Part shown: one piece after another, positions 7,305 through 16,264 of the stretch | Position numbering within the stretch: position 1 is the stretch's first letter | Layout of the letters: each line of letters opens with the position of its first letter | DNA from: CAYSRJ01 sp964521865 | Lineage (GTDB): Bacteria; Spirochaetota; B62-G9; DRHN01 | Direction: 5' to 3' | DNA length: 64,000 bases | Assembly (NCBI GenBank): GCA_964521865.1 | Contig: CAZFTJ010000025.1 | Span: 1-64,000 of the forward strand | Translations under genes and position numbers: made by a program | Notes under the pieces: generated by a model | What the model was told of the DNA's origin: nothing | Database searches by the model: none | The model's input: the letters and a program-made list of their open reading frames with translations, nothing else

Positions 7305-8363
7305 ATGAACATGTCGGCAAAGAAAACAATAAATAATAGAGTAACAATCAAATATATTGCAAAAATTGCCGGCGTATCCGTCTCAACCGTATCTAGGGCC
7401 CTTCGAAACGACCCGAATGCAAATGTTAATACAAAAAAGAAAGTCATAGACATTGCGAAAGAGCTCAATTACTACCCGAATTTTCTTGCAAAAGGCCTCC
7501 GGCAAAACAGAACCCAGACAATTGGAATAATATTCAACGATCTCAACAATCCCTTTTATACTGAAATCCTGAGCGAGATGGGGGAGATTTTAAGCAGCAA
7601 CAACTACTCCTGCTTTATCAGCTACTCTCATTATGATTTTGATCGTGAAAAAAATAACATAATCTCTCTACTGTCAAAAAAAGTTGATGGGATAATTATT
7701 TCTCCCATTGATGAAAAAAGTGAAAATATCAATATTTTGAGTGAGCATGACGTCGAATCCGTCATTATCGACAGCTTTCCATATTTTCAGAATCACTGCT
7801 ACGTATACTCAGATCATGTAAAAGGTTCCCAACTCGCTACCGAGTATCTTATAAATAACGGACACAGGGATATTCTTCTACTGACAGCCCCCATTCAGGA
7901 AAAAGTCAAGGCAAATCATTTTATAAAAGGCTACCGTAATACGTTGCAAAAACACAACATCGATTTTCGAGAAGAGCTCATAGTACAGGCTGAAGACCTT
8001 TCTATCGAAGGAGGGTATACGATATTCAAGAGGCTTCTCACCGAAAACCTAAATGCGAATTTACTGCATTTTACGGGAGTAATTACAATCGGTGATCTGC
8101 TGGCGATTGGTATTTACAAAGCGGGAAACGAATTGGGGTTTAATATTCCCGGCAACTACAGTCTGGTGGGATACGATAATATCGAAGTAACAAGTGTGCT
8201 TTCGCCTCCTTTAACAACAATTCATCAATCAAGAAAAAGAATTGGAAAACAAAGTGTCGAGCTTCTCCTCCATAATATAGAAAACCAGGAAAAAATCATT
8301 AAAAATGTGGTATTCGATCCTCATCTTGTGATAAGAGGATCGGTTAGAAATATCATGCATTAA
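7305..8363 (+). CDS. LacI-family transcriptional regulator of the corrinoid/MttB operon
   Basis: This 352-residue protein has an N-terminal helix-turn-helix (KYIAKIAGVSVSTVSRAL, about residues 16-33), a hinge helix (LAKGLRQ) and a periplasmic-binding-protein-like sensor domain starting at TIGIIFNDLNNPFY. Length and domain order match LacI/PurR. It is divergent from the corrinoid operon, and three palindromes sit in the shared control region, so it probably represses that operon and itself until a ligand related to the catabolised compound appears (inference). AAGGA precedes the ATG at 7305; a second ATG follows two codons later. Confidence 0.9.
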   Translation: MNMSAKKTINNRVTIKYIAKIAGVSVSTVSRALRNDPNANVNTKKKVIDIAKELNYYPNFLAKGLRQNRTQTIGIIFNDLNNPFYTEILSEMGEILSSNNYSCFISYSHYDFDREKNNIISLLSKKVDGIIISPIDEKSENINILSEHDVESVIIDSFPYFQNHCYVYSDHVKGSQLATEYLINNGHRDILLLTAPIQEKVKANHFIKGYRNTLQKHNIDFREELIVQAEDLSIEGGYTIFKRLLTENLNANLLHFTGVITIGDLLAIGIYKAGNELGFNIPGNYSLVGYDNIEVTSVLSPPLTTIHQSRKRIGKQSVELLLHNIENQEKIIKNVVFDPHLVIRGSVRNIMH

Positions 8364-8485
8364 ATCTTTATTCAAATCGATATAAACTGTACCGTAGTCT
8401 GCGATTTCCTCTTTACTATATAAAAGCACGATATGCACGTTATTTTATTAAATCAAGCATAATTATGATTAATTCAATAAATTAA

Positions 8486-8513
8486 TTGACAGATTTTTAT
8501 AAAATGATAAGAT
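8486..8513 (+). promoter_or_regulatory. Sigma-70-like promoter before the DeoR-type gene
   Basis: TTGACA at 8486-8491 and TAAGAT at 8508-8513 are separated by 16 nt in an AT-rich stretch. It would start transcription near 8520, about 70 nt before the regulator gene that heads the 8591-12944 operon. Confidence 0.6.
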
Positions 8514-8590
8514 TACATGCGAACAAATAGCGATGAACTACTTTTTTAAAACCGTCATTCTGCAATGGTACTGCGTATCATAATGCTGCT

Positions 8591-9418
8591 ATGAAAAGAA
8601 TAGATCAACGGAAAAACGACATTCTCAAGATGCTCTCTTCGAAGGAGAATCTTCGCATCGAGGAGCTTGTGCACACTCTGAGTGTTTCGGAGGCCACTGT
8701 GAGGAGAACCCTCAGCGACCTGGAGAAAGATGGAAAAGTCATAAGAACTCACGGAGGAGTACAGCTCTTCACAAGGCGGAATCATGATTATATCTTCGAC
8801 AACAAGTTCTCTAAAAATCTGGAACAAAAAAGGGCTATCGGCCTGTACGCTTCGAAAATGGTCAATTCAAACGAAGTCATCTTCCTCGATTCCGGAACGA
8901 CTGTGTATGTTATGGCCGAGTACCTCACAAGAAGGCTCGAAGCAGAGCAGATAAGCGGCATCCGGGTGATTACCAACTCCATCGCCATCGCCGAAAACCT
9001 CGGCATGCTGTGTGAGGTCATTATTCTCGGCGGGAGGGTTCGACCCAGGAGGAGAGACATATCGGGCCCCATCGTCGAAAAGAACATACAGATGTTCAGG
9101 GCACACAAGGCCTTTATAGGTACGGACGGTATTACCATACGCGACGGACTGATGACTACCGATGAGTATACATCGAAAATAGACGAGGAGATGACAAATA
9201 GAAGCGACCAGGTTATTTTACTTGCTGATTCTTCGAAATTCAACACTCCCTCCTTTGTCTCATACGCCGGAATCGACAGCATCGATATCATCGTTACGGA
9301 CAGCAGGATCGAGAACGAGGTTGTCAGATCGTACCAAAAATTCAATATCCAGATACTGCGTGCGCCTTCAGTGAACGAACCGCCCTGTAATGAAAACGAA
9401 AATACTCACGGTAACTAA
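8591..9418 (+). CDS. DeoR-family transcriptional regulator
   Basis: This 275-residue protein has a winged helix-turn-helix at residues 20-55 (VHTLSVSEATVRRTLSDLEK, then THGGV) and a DeoR C-terminal sensor with FLDSGTTVY, GTDGI and LADSSKF, motifs that bind phosphorylated sugars in this family. It is followed after 30 nt by the isomerase, aldolase and URO-D-type genes in the same direction, so it is probably their regulator, responding to a sugar phosphate made by the pathway (inference). Confidence 0.9.
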   Translation: MKRIDQRKNDILKMLSSKENLRIEELVHTLSVSEATVRRTLSDLEKDGKVIRTHGGVQLFTRRNHDYIFDNKFSKNLEQKRAIGLYASKMVNSNEVIFLDSGTTVYVMAEYLTRRLEAEQISGIRVITNSIAIAENLGMLCEVIILGGRVRPRRRDISGPIVEKNIQMFRAHKAFIGTDGITIRDGLMTTDEYTSKIDEEMTNRSDQVILLADSSKFNTPSFVSYAGIDSIDIIVTDSRIENEVVRSYQKFNIQILRAPSVNEPPCNENENTHGN

Positions 9419-9448
9419 TAAAAACCATTCAAACAGGAGGTCCGCATT

Positions 9449-10852
9449 ATGCCGCTGGCAGGAAAAGAGTTCAAGATTGGTCTGCTTGTAACGGCGCTAT
9501 TGGAGGACAGATACAATAAAACCGGTCATATGAGAGGCGAGGCCAGGCGCATCGCAAAACTGTATGAGGACAGGCTGAAGCCCTTCGGCACCGTGATTAA
9601 TCCTGGATTCTTCGAATATGAGAACGAAGCCATCAAGGCGTCTTCAGTATTAAAACGAGAAGAGGTCGATGTCATCGTCGTCATTGAGCTTGCCTATCAA
9701 AAGGGGCTTATTCCAATGAGGGCATTGCTCGATTTCGATATTCCGATCATCATCTGGAACACCCAGCTAATCGAGGAATTCGGAGAGGATGCGGATTTTG
9801 ACCTCATTATGGTCAACTCGGGCATGGCCGGACTTCCCGAGCTGTCCAGCTCGCTTGTTCGTTCGGGCAAAAAATTTATGATCGTCACCGGAAGTATAAA
9901 CGACGACCTTGCGATACGGGAAATCGGCGAGTACATCACTGCAGCAAAAGCGGCTGCCAGGTTGAAAAATTCAAAAATCGGGATTATCGGGCATCCCTAT
10001 GAAGGCATGACCGATCTGATGCAGGATAATTTTGCCGTTCTGGAGCTCTTCGGCTGCAGTGTATGGCCGATCGACCACGACGAAATTATAGATGCTTTTA
10101 TGGACGCCGGAGACAGTGAGGCGGAAAATATTATCGATGAAGAAAGGGACCGGGGAAGAAAGATTGAGGTCGATCACGACACGATGCTCCGTTCCGCAAA
10201 ACTCGCGGCCGCTCTCGAAAGGGTCGTCAGGCAGAACTCGTTCGACGCAGTGGCCGAGTTCGATCAGATATGGCTGTCGGACGAGCGGATCGGCATCATC
10301 CCGTTTTTTGGAACCTCAAGACTCGTTGAAAATCATGTTCCGTTTACCTGCGAGGCCGATGTACTGCGGGCGATTGCCATGCTCGTGCTGGAGGAAGCAG
10401 CGGGCCATGCGACTTTTCTCGAGCACTATATTCTCGACTACAAGCGTAATGTCATGTTCAATTCCCATGACGGTCATGGAAACCCGGGATTGGGCGATGA
10501 GCGCCGCGGTATCCGTATCGTGCCCACCATATACTACGAGGGCGTGCACGGCTTCGGTGCGTCGTTCAACTATTCGTACAGGCCTGGCGACTTTACCCTG
10601 TTTTCAATAGGCAGCATCGGTGAGGGAAGGTTTCAATTTATCACCTCCCAGGGAAAAACTCTGGATATGAAGCCCAGAGACATTGCTGCGCCGCAGACTT
10701 TTTTCCAGTGGGAGGGCAGGGACATCAGGGAATTTTCGAAACGGTGGCTGTATGCGGCGCCGTCTCATCACCACACCGGGGCGTATGGCAAGCTCAACAG
10801 CGTTCTCGACAAGGCTGCTCGATTAATCGGGTTGAATTGCGTCACTATTTGA
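9449..10852 (+). CDS. L-fucose/L-arabinose isomerase-fold protein (paralogue 1)
   Basis: This 467-residue protein has the fucose/arabinose isomerase fold: an N-terminal Rossmann-like half that includes IGIIGHPYEGM near residue 170, a central acidic region (AVAEFDQIW) and a C-terminal beta region with APSHHHTGAYG, which resembles the metal- or substrate-contacting histidines of the family. These enzymes convert aldoses to ketoses with Mn2+. GGAGG lies seven nt before the ATG. An aldolase follows 79 nt downstream, so isomerisation and cleavage are probably consecutive. The two paralogues at 18588 and 38882 are clearly different in sequence. Exact sugar unknown. Confidence 0.8.
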   Translation: MPLAGKEFKIGLLVTALLEDRYNKTGHMRGEARRIAKLYEDRLKPFGTVINPGFFEYENEAIKASSVLKREEVDVIVVIELAYQKGLIPMRALLDFDIPIIIWNTQLIEEFGEDADFDLIMVNSGMAGLPELSSSLVRSGKKFMIVTGSINDDLAIREIGEYITAAKAAARLKNSKIGIIGHPYEGMTDLMQDNFAVLELFGCSVWPIDHDEIIDAFMDAGDSEAENIIDEERDRGRKIEVDHDTMLRSAKLAAALERVVRQNSFDAVAEFDQIWLSDERIGIIPFFGTSRLVENHVPFTCEADVLRAIAMLVLEEAAGHATFLEHYILDYKRNVMFNSHDGHGNPGLGDERRGIRIVPTIYYEGVHGFGASFNYSYRPGDFTLFSIGSIGEGRFQFITSQGKTLDMKPRDIAAPQTFFQWEGRDIREFSKRWLYAAPSHHHTGAYGKLNSVLDKAARLIGLNCVTI

Positions 10853-10931
10853 AGGCAGGCGGGAGCCGGAATTCATCCGGTGATGGAAGAACAGGTATAC
10901 GCTATAGATATATACGATAGGAGGAAAGAAC

Positions 10932-11729
10932 ATGGTTGGAAAAGATATTCGGATGGGAAAACTTTTGGGAAGCGGCAAAGCGGTGATCGTTGCAGCCGAT
11001 CACGGCTCCTACATGGGGCCGTTTGAGGGAATCGACAATCTTCCGGAGCAAATACATGCTTTTAAAAAGGCGGATGCCTTTCTGGTAATGCCGGGTATGG
11101 CAAAACAGTGCAGTGCATTTTTCTCGCAAAAAGACGCTCCGCTCTGTATAATCAGGGTAAATTATGCAACCCACTACGTTAAGGCGTATGAATACAAGAA
11201 AGGGTACAACGAGCGGCTCATTTCGGTGAAGCAGGCAGTCGCACTTGGTGCGGATATGGTGATGGCGTCGCTTCTCTTCTCCGGGAACGACGAGGCCAAT
11301 ACTAGAAATATAACGCAGTTCGGAGAGTTTATTGAAGAATCGAATGCGCTCGGCATCCCGCTTGTCGGGGAATACATTCCGATTGGCAGCATCGATACGT
11401 TCAATGACGAAATAGACCGGCTTCTCCTCGGAATCCGGGCAGTTGCCGAGTTCGGTGCCGACTGTATCAAAACCGTGTACGTCGACCGGTTCGACTATAT
11501 AACCCGGGCAGCCGGAATACCCGTGTTCGGACTCGGCGGTGCAAAAACCGATAAACCGATCGATTCGTTTAAACTGGCGAAAAATGTAACATCGAAGAAC
11601 GCCGCCGGGGTTGTGTTCGGCAGAAACGTCATCTGTGCGAAGGATCCGGCGAAGTACCTGGACCTTCTCATCCAGGTCGTGAAGCACGGCATGAGCCCCG
11701 AGGAGGCGGCGAGGTTGTACGGGAGTTGA
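10932..11729 (+). CDS. Class I aldolase of the DhnA/LsrF family (copy 1)
   Basis: This 265-residue TIM-barrel protein has an N-terminal AADHGSYMG motif and a Schiff-base lysine in GADCIKTVYV (near residue 175), followed by the phosphate-binding FGLGGAK and VVFGRNV segments. The family includes fructose-bisphosphate aldolase DhnA, LsrF and related thiolases/aldolases. An AGGAGG site precedes the ATG. The neighbour upstream is an isomerase-like gene and downstream a URO-D-type gene. A second copy of the family is at 21143. It probably cleaves a ketose or deoxyketose phosphate; no kinase gene is present in this operon, so a kinase from elsewhere (16964 or 41902) would be needed. Confidence 0.85.
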   Translation: MVGKDIRMGKLLGSGKAVIVAADHGSYMGPFEGIDNLPEQIHAFKKADAFLVMPGMAKQCSAFFSQKDAPLCIIRVNYATHYVKAYEYKKGYNERLISVKQAVALGADMVMASLLFSGNDEANTRNITQFGEFIEESNALGIPLVGEYIPIGSIDTFNDEIDRLLLGIRAVAEFGADCIKTVYVDRFDYITRAAGIPVFGLGGAKTDKPIDSFKLAKNVTSKNAAGVVFGRNVICAKDPAKYLDLLIQVVKHGMSPEEAARLYGS

Positions 11730-11750
11730 TTATTATTATTATTATTATTA
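11729..11750. repeat. (ATT)7 microsatellite in the aldolase/URO-D intercistronic gap
   Basis: Seven perfect ATT units plus one A run from the last base of the aldolase stop codon to the base before the AGGAG Shine-Dalgarno site of the next gene. Changes in unit number would alter the intercistronic spacing and leader structure but not a reading frame. Confidence 0.9.
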
Positions 11751-11768
11751 AGGAGAAAAGCTCTTAGA

Positions 11769-12944
11769 ATGAATCCCAGAGAAAGAATTCTAAAAACCGT
11801 AAAAGGTGAAATGCCTGACAGGGTGCCGGTATGCCTGTTTATACACGATGAAGGAAATTTCCTCAAACAGGCCTTTCCCGACCTCGATTTAAGCAATCCG
11901 CTCGAATGCAAGAAGAGGCTCGTAGCCCTCGAAAGGGACCTCGGGGTTGATCTCTTCATCCGACTTCTCCACGGGATATACCCTAACTGGATTGTGTACG
12001 GCGGCGTAAATATCGAGGAGCAGACTCAAAACTGGGAAATTAAAACAGAGAAGATCGAATCCGCCAATTCCATACTCCTCAAATCGAAAATACACACCCC
12101 GCTCGGCACACTCGATCAGGAGTTTACGTTTTCCGAATCATCGGAAGCTCCCGGAACATACTGGTACGCATGCACGAAAAAACCGATCAAAATGGAGAAA
12201 GATCTCGATATTGTCGTTAAATACGAGCCGCCGATGCCGGCAAATTTTCCCCTGCATGTAAAAGCCATTGTAGCAAAGACAAAGGAATATACCGGGGATG
12301 ACGGGATCGTCTCGGTGTGGGTTCCCGGCGCTGCGTTCAACCATGCATCGCTGCTCATCGAGCTCAACGATATTTACAGCCTCTTTCTCACGAATTTTCC
12401 CTTTTACGAAAAACTGCTGAGGTACTGCATAGAAAGGACATCTCCTTTTCTCAAAGCACTCGCCGAAGCGGGGGCCGACCTGTTCTGTATGGGGGGCAAT
12501 GTTCCAGGCGCGTTTCTCGGCGTAAAACACTATGAAACCTACGTGCTCCCCTTTGAAAAAAAGTACATCGATAATGTACGGGACCTGAATATACTCACAC
12601 TGTACCACAACTGCGGTAATGCTATGGCTCTCGCGAATTCTTATAAAAAACTCGAGACTCATGTAGTCGAGCCCTTTTCACCGCCTCCGCTCGGAGACGG
12701 CGACCTGGCAGAAGCGAAAAGAATATCAGACGGCTCGTATACGATTGTGGGTAATGTCGATCAGATCAATGTGCTGAAACAGGGGACGATCGACGATGTG
12801 AAACGGGTAACAAGAGAAACAATCGAAACCGGCAAACCGGGAGGCAGGTTTATTCTTCAAACGGCTGATTACCTCGAATACGGCACACCGTTCGAAAACA
12901 TAGAGGCTTTTGTGGAGACGGGGCTTGAATATAGTGCGTATTAA
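11769..12944 (+). CDS. Uroporphyrinogen decarboxylase-type protein (MtaA/CmuA-like methyltransferase family)
   Basis: This 391-residue URO-D superfamily protein starts with NPRERILKTVKGEMPDRVPV, the entry usual for methylcobamide-methyltransferase-like members rather than for heme-pathway HemE. It has the metal-site-like HxCG motif as YHNCGNA near residue 280 and the late NVDQINVL segment. Such proteins transfer methyl groups from corrinoid proteins to coenzyme M or tetrahydrofolate, or act on methoxyl compounds. AGGAG is 13 nt before the ATG, a long spacing. It is the last gene of the DeoR/isomerase/aldolase operon, linking a sugar pathway to methyl transfer (inference). Confidence 0.82.
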   Translation: MNPRERILKTVKGEMPDRVPVCLFIHDEGNFLKQAFPDLDLSNPLECKKRLVALERDLGVDLFIRLLHGIYPNWIVYGGVNIEEQTQNWEIKTEKIESANSILLKSKIHTPLGTLDQEFTFSESSEAPGTYWYACTKKPIKMEKDLDIVVKYEPPMPANFPLHVKAIVAKTKEYTGDDGIVSVWVPGAAFNHASLLIELNDIYSLFLTNFPFYEKLLRYCIERTSPFLKALAEAGADLFCMGGNVPGAFLGVKHYETYVLPFEKKYIDNVRDLNILTLYHNCGNAMALANSYKKLETHVVEPFSPPPLGDGDLAEAKRISDGSYTIVGNVDQINVLKQGTIDDVKRVTRETIETGKPGGRFILQTADYLEYGTPFENIEAFVETGLEYSAY

Positions 12945-12994
12945 AACAGTGTGAGAATTTGAAGAAATCATGCATCCTTAAAGACTCCACAAGG

Positions 12995-13582
12995 TCAAGA
13001 GTTGGAAACCTTAATTTTATCGAGAAAATACCGGTGCATTCTCAAATCATCCGTCAACTCGGGATGAAAGGATGAAACGAGCAGACTTCCCTGTTCTGCG
13101 GCAACAATCCTCCCGTCTTTCATCCGTGCAATGATCCGGCAGCGTTCCCCCACCTGTTCAATAAGGGGCGCCCGAATAAAAACTCCCCTGAAAGGTGTTT
13201 TACCGAGCACGGAAATGCAAAGATGCTCTTCAAAGCTGTCACACTGCCTTCCAAAGGCGTTTCGCCGTACGGCAATATCCATCACACCGATGATCGGCTG
13301 TTCGTAGGCGCCGATATCGCTCGCGAGCACGATCAATCCCGCACAGGTCCCGTATATCGGAAAACCCGTACGGGCGAATTTCCCGATTTTTTCTTTCAAT
13401 CCGTACTTTTCAATCAGCTTCCCGATGGTCGTGCTCTCCCCGCCCGGAATGACGAGCCCTGAAACCGCATCAAGCTGTCCCTGAAACCGGACAAGTACAG
13501 GTTCGACTCCAAGCTTAATCAATGATTGGGCATGTTCCCTGAAGGACCCCTGCAGTGCCAGTACTCCTATTTTTATGCTCAC
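12995..13582 (-). CDS. pdxT: Pyridoxal 5'-phosphate synthase glutaminase subunit
   Basis: This 195-residue class I glutamine amidotransferase has the PdxT motif GGESTTIGKL, the nucleophile cysteine in YGTCAGLIVLA and the catalytic His-Glu pair in SSFHPELTDD. It releases ammonia from glutamine and channels it to PdxS. The start is GTG at 13582 with GGGGTGG upstream, which gives the normal family length; a longer frame reaches into pdxS and is not believed. It follows pdxS by 4 nt. Confidence 0.96.
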   Translation of the reverse strand: MSIKIGVLALQGSFREHAQSLIKLGVEPVLVRFQGQLDAVSGLVIPGGESTTIGKLIEKYGLKEKIGKFARTGFPIYGTCAGLIVLASDIGAYEQPIIGVMDIAVRRNAFGRQCDSFEEHLCISVLGKTPFRGVFIRAPLIEQVGERCRIIARMKDGRIVAAEQGSLLVSSFHPELTDDLRMHRYFLDKIKVSNS

Positions 13583-13586
13583 AGTA

Positions 13587-14468
13587 CTACCACCCCCGTA
13601 CAGACAGCCTGTTTTTCTCCTCGATAGTCGACAATTCAATTCCATACATTGCCTTCCCGAGTCCCTTTGATACCTCTACCAGTACATCGGGGTTATCATA
13701 CTGGGCCGTTGCTTCGACAATTGCGTGTGCCCTTTTTTGGGGGTTTTCAGATTTAAATATGCCCGATCCAACGAAGATACCCTCGGCTCCCAGCTGAATC
13801 ATCAATGCTGCATCCGCAGGAGTGGCGATGCCTCCTGCTGCAAAATTTACCACCGGAAGCTTTCCGGTTTGCGCAGCTTCCAGTATGAGGTTGTATGGGG
13901 CACCGAGGCTTTTGGCTTCGGCCATGAGCTCGGCTTCATCCATATTCTTCAGCTTTCGTATTTCATCCATCATTCGACGCATATGAGTGACCGCCTCAAC
14001 CACATTGCCGGTTCCCGCTTCGCCTTTTGTCCTGATCATCGAGGCTCCCTCGGCAATCCTTCGCAATGCCTCTCCAAGGTCCCGCGCTCCGCACACAAAG
14101 GGAATTTGAAAAAGATGTTTATTGATATGATGATGTGCATCGGCGGGAGTCAAAACTTCGCTTTCATCGATGTAATCCACTCCCATTGCTTCAAGTATCT
14201 GTGCTTCGACAAAATGTCCGATTCTCACCTTTGCCATTACCGGTATCGATACAGCATCCATGATGGCTTCAATGAGCGCAGGGTCGCTCATACGCGCCAC
14301 GCCTCCCTCCTGCCGTATATCCGCAGGTACCCGTTCCAGCGCCATTACGGCAACCGCTCCGGCATCTTCCGCAATACGAGCGTGCTCGGGTGTGACCACA
14401 TCCATAATTACCCCGCCTTTCATCATCTGTGCAAGGCCTCTCTTTACTGTTTCTTTCGATTGTTCCAT
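13587..14468 (-). CDS. pdxS: Pyridoxal 5'-phosphate synthase subunit PdxS
   Basis: This 293-residue TIM-barrel synthase makes PLP from ribose 5-phosphate, glyceraldehyde 3-phosphate and ammonia. The conserved aspartate (GGVIMDVVTPE) and both catalytic lysines (MAKVRIGH and IRTKGEAGTGN) are present. The start is ATG 14468 with GGAGG seven nt upstream; an upstream extension of 21 residues is not typical of the family. It lies 14 nt after the MocR gene and 4 nt before pdxT. PLP is used by the cysteine desulfurase at 46380. Confidence 0.97.
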   Translation of the reverse strand: MEQSKETVKRGLAQMMKGGVIMDVVTPEHARIAEDAGAVAVMALERVPADIRQEGGVARMSDPALIEAIMDAVSIPVMAKVRIGHFVEAQILEAMGVDYIDESEVLTPADAHHHINKHLFQIPFVCGARDLGEALRRIAEGASMIRTKGEAGTGNVVEAVTHMRRMMDEIRKLKNMDEAELMAEAKSLGAPYNLILEAAQTGKLPVVNFAAGGIATPADAALMIQLGAEGIFVGSGIFKSENPQKRAHAIVEATAQYDNPDVLVEVSKGLGKAMYGIELSTIEEKNRLSVRGW

Positions 14469-14482
14469 TACGCATCCTCCGT

Positions 14483-15958
14483 CTAATGCATATTTTTGAG
14501 AATATTCCCGATTGTTCCGATACCACGCCAAATTTTCTCCTCATCGACGTTCCCGAATCCTATCCGAAATCCACTCTTCTGCCACTCCTCAACGGAAAAG
14601 AGACGATCAGGGGCGAACGTCACTCCCTTCTCTCGCGACGCAAGCAGCAGATCGAGCGCATCGATACTCCCGGGAAGCTCGATCCACTGAAACAGCCCGC
14701 CCTGTGGTTTGCGCCAGCTTGCAATGTCGGAAACATAGCGGCTCAGCGCACTGGATACGACGCTGCTTTTTTTGCTGAGAAAATTTCTCTTTTTTTTCAA
14801 TTGTTTATCAAAATAGCCTTTCTGTAAAAATTCCAGAACCGCCGCCTGGAGAATAAGGTTGGTGTACAGATCGGCGGAGCTTTTAAGAATTGTCAGCTTT
14901 TCAATAATTTCGCGTGCTGCGGCAATCCAGCTTATTCTGATACCGGGGAAGAGGGTTTCCGAGAAGCTGCCCATGTACACTATACCGCCGCGTTCATCGA
15001 GCGCCTTCAGGGGAAGCAGCTCGTTTCTGTCGAAGCCCAATTCATGCGCATAGTCATCCTCGATAATAATGACCTGATAGGTCGAACAGAGCTCAACCAG
15101 CTGTTTTCTATTATCCGGAGGAACAACACATCCGGTTGGATTATGAAACGTCGGAATTGTATAGAGAAGCTTTGCCTTTCTCCGCTTCAGCACATTTTCC
15201 AGAATATCAAGACGTATTCCTTCGGAATCCATGGGTATGCCGATGCAGTTTGCCTGAAGAGAGCGGAGCACGCCGAGCGCCCCCGGGTAGGTGAAATTTT
15301 CAAGCAGAATCGTATCGCCCGGGTCAACGAAAAGCCTGCCTATAATACTTAATCCCTGCTGAATACCGCTTGTAATGAGGATATTCTCAGGCTTTACCAT
15401 AATCCCCCTGCGGCCCATAAAACCCGAAAGAAACTCGATCAGCGATAAAAACCCCTGCGACGTATCTGCAGTAAGCAGCGAGGCGCCGTATCGCCTGAAT
15501 GAGGATATGAGACAATTTTTGAAATCCTCTTGAGGAAACATTCTTTCATCGATACTGTCTGATGCAAAAGAAATAAAAGTGTCTTTTTTATCGGTATCGA
15601 ATATTTTTTCAAAACCCGAGAATAGATTGGAATGGGATCGCGTCCACGCATTCGAAAGAAGGCCCTCGAAGCTCATTTTTACATCTCTTTTTTTCAAGAC
15701 GGGAGCCCGGCGGCTTTTGCCATACTCGTGCACAAAGGTGCCTTTTCCGACTCCCGAATAAACAAGCCCGTCGGCCTCAAGCAGCTCGTATGCCTGCAAG
15801 ACCGTGTTTCTGCTCACGCAAAGCGACGCGGCAAGTTCCCGTGTCGACGGCAGCCTGGTGTTTGATTTCAGTACACCGCTTTTAATGAGCTCCTCTATCC
15901 CGTTTTTTACCTGTGTATAAAGAGGGACATCTTCATTTCGGTTGAGTTTCAGTATCAC
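14483..15958 (-). CDS. MocR-type (GntR/aminotransferase) regulator, PdxR-like, lacking the PLP lysine
   Basis: This 491-residue protein has an N-terminal GntR winged helix (RELAASLCVSRNTVLQAYEL, about residues 43-62) and a class I aminotransferase-like domain. MocR regulators next to pdxST normally bind PLP through a lysine in a motif like GTFSKTLFPG and so sense vitamin B6. Here the motif reads GSFSETLFPG, with Glu334 (codon GAA, 14957-14959) in place of that lysine. Effector binding may therefore be non-covalent or lost. It starts at GTG 15958 with AAGG upstream. It is co-directional with pdxS and pdxT with short gaps, so all three may be one transcript. Confidence 0.88.
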   Translation of the reverse strand: MILKLNRNEDVPLYTQVKNGIEELIKSGVLKSNTRLPSTRELAASLCVSRNTVLQAYELLEADGLVYSGVGKGTFVHEYGKSRRAPVLKKRDVKMSFEGLLSNAWTRSHSNLFSGFEKIFDTDKKDTFISFASDSIDERMFPQEDFKNCLISSFRRYGASLLTADTSQGFLSLIEFLSGFMGRRGIMVKPENILITSGIQQGLSIIGRLFVDPGDTILLENFTYPGALGVLRSLQANCIGIPMDSEGIRLDILENVLKRRKAKLLYTIPTFHNPTGCVVPPDNRKQLVELCSTYQVIIIEDDYAHELGFDRNELLPLKALDERGGIVYMGSFSETLFPGIRISWIAAAREIIEKLTILKSSADLYTNLILQAAVLEFLQKGYFDKQLKKKRNFLSKKSSVVSSALSRYVSDIASWRKPQGGLFQWIELPGSIDALDLLLASREKGVTFAPDRLFSVEEWQKSGFRIGFGNVDEEKIWRGIGTIGNILKNMH

Positions 15959-16264
15959 GGTAAAAACCTTATGGCACGCGTCGGTTGATAATGCTCAGGT
16001 TTGAACGCTCGCCTGCCTATAAAATAGCATTGATAATTTTTTTGTAAGAACCAATTATTCATAATTATTGTAGCACCAATCCATTTTATTTCAAAAAACA
16101 AAATAAATTGGTACCAGTACATACCAATGGTCCACGGTAGTTTGCCCGGGATTTATCCCGGATGATGTGGGGCGTGTTATTATTTGAGAATATCGAATGG
16201 TATGAAAAACCGAAGGGAATACAGATCTTTCTATTACGATATGGATTTTTTCATCAATTTCCGC
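15959..16264. other. Intergenic control region upstream of the MocR/pdx genes
   Basis: This is 306 nt of AT-rich DNA with no open frame. It holds three direct ACCAAT repeats (16050, 16075, 16123), an inverted copy at 16107, and a GC-rich 6-bp hairpin (CCGGGA-TTTA-TCCCGG, 16146-16161). The hairpin is not followed by a T-run on either strand. Confidence 0.6.
16107..16128. promoter_or_regulatory. Putative MocR operator (inverted repeat with ATACCA/GTACCA half-sites)
   Basis: ATTGGTA and TACCAAT are perfect inverted arms around an 8-nt spacer. The strand also contains GTACCA and ATACCA ten nt apart. Direct ATACCA repeats are the known GabR-type MocR recognition element, and further ACCAAT copies lie at 16050 and 16075. 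Position about 150 nt upstream of the MocR start codon fits autoregulation (inference). Confidence 0.45.

Noticed and set aside
16146..16161. Hairpin CCGGGA-TTTA-TCCCGG as a rho-independent terminator
   Set aside because: There is no T-run on either strand and the stem is only 6 bp.
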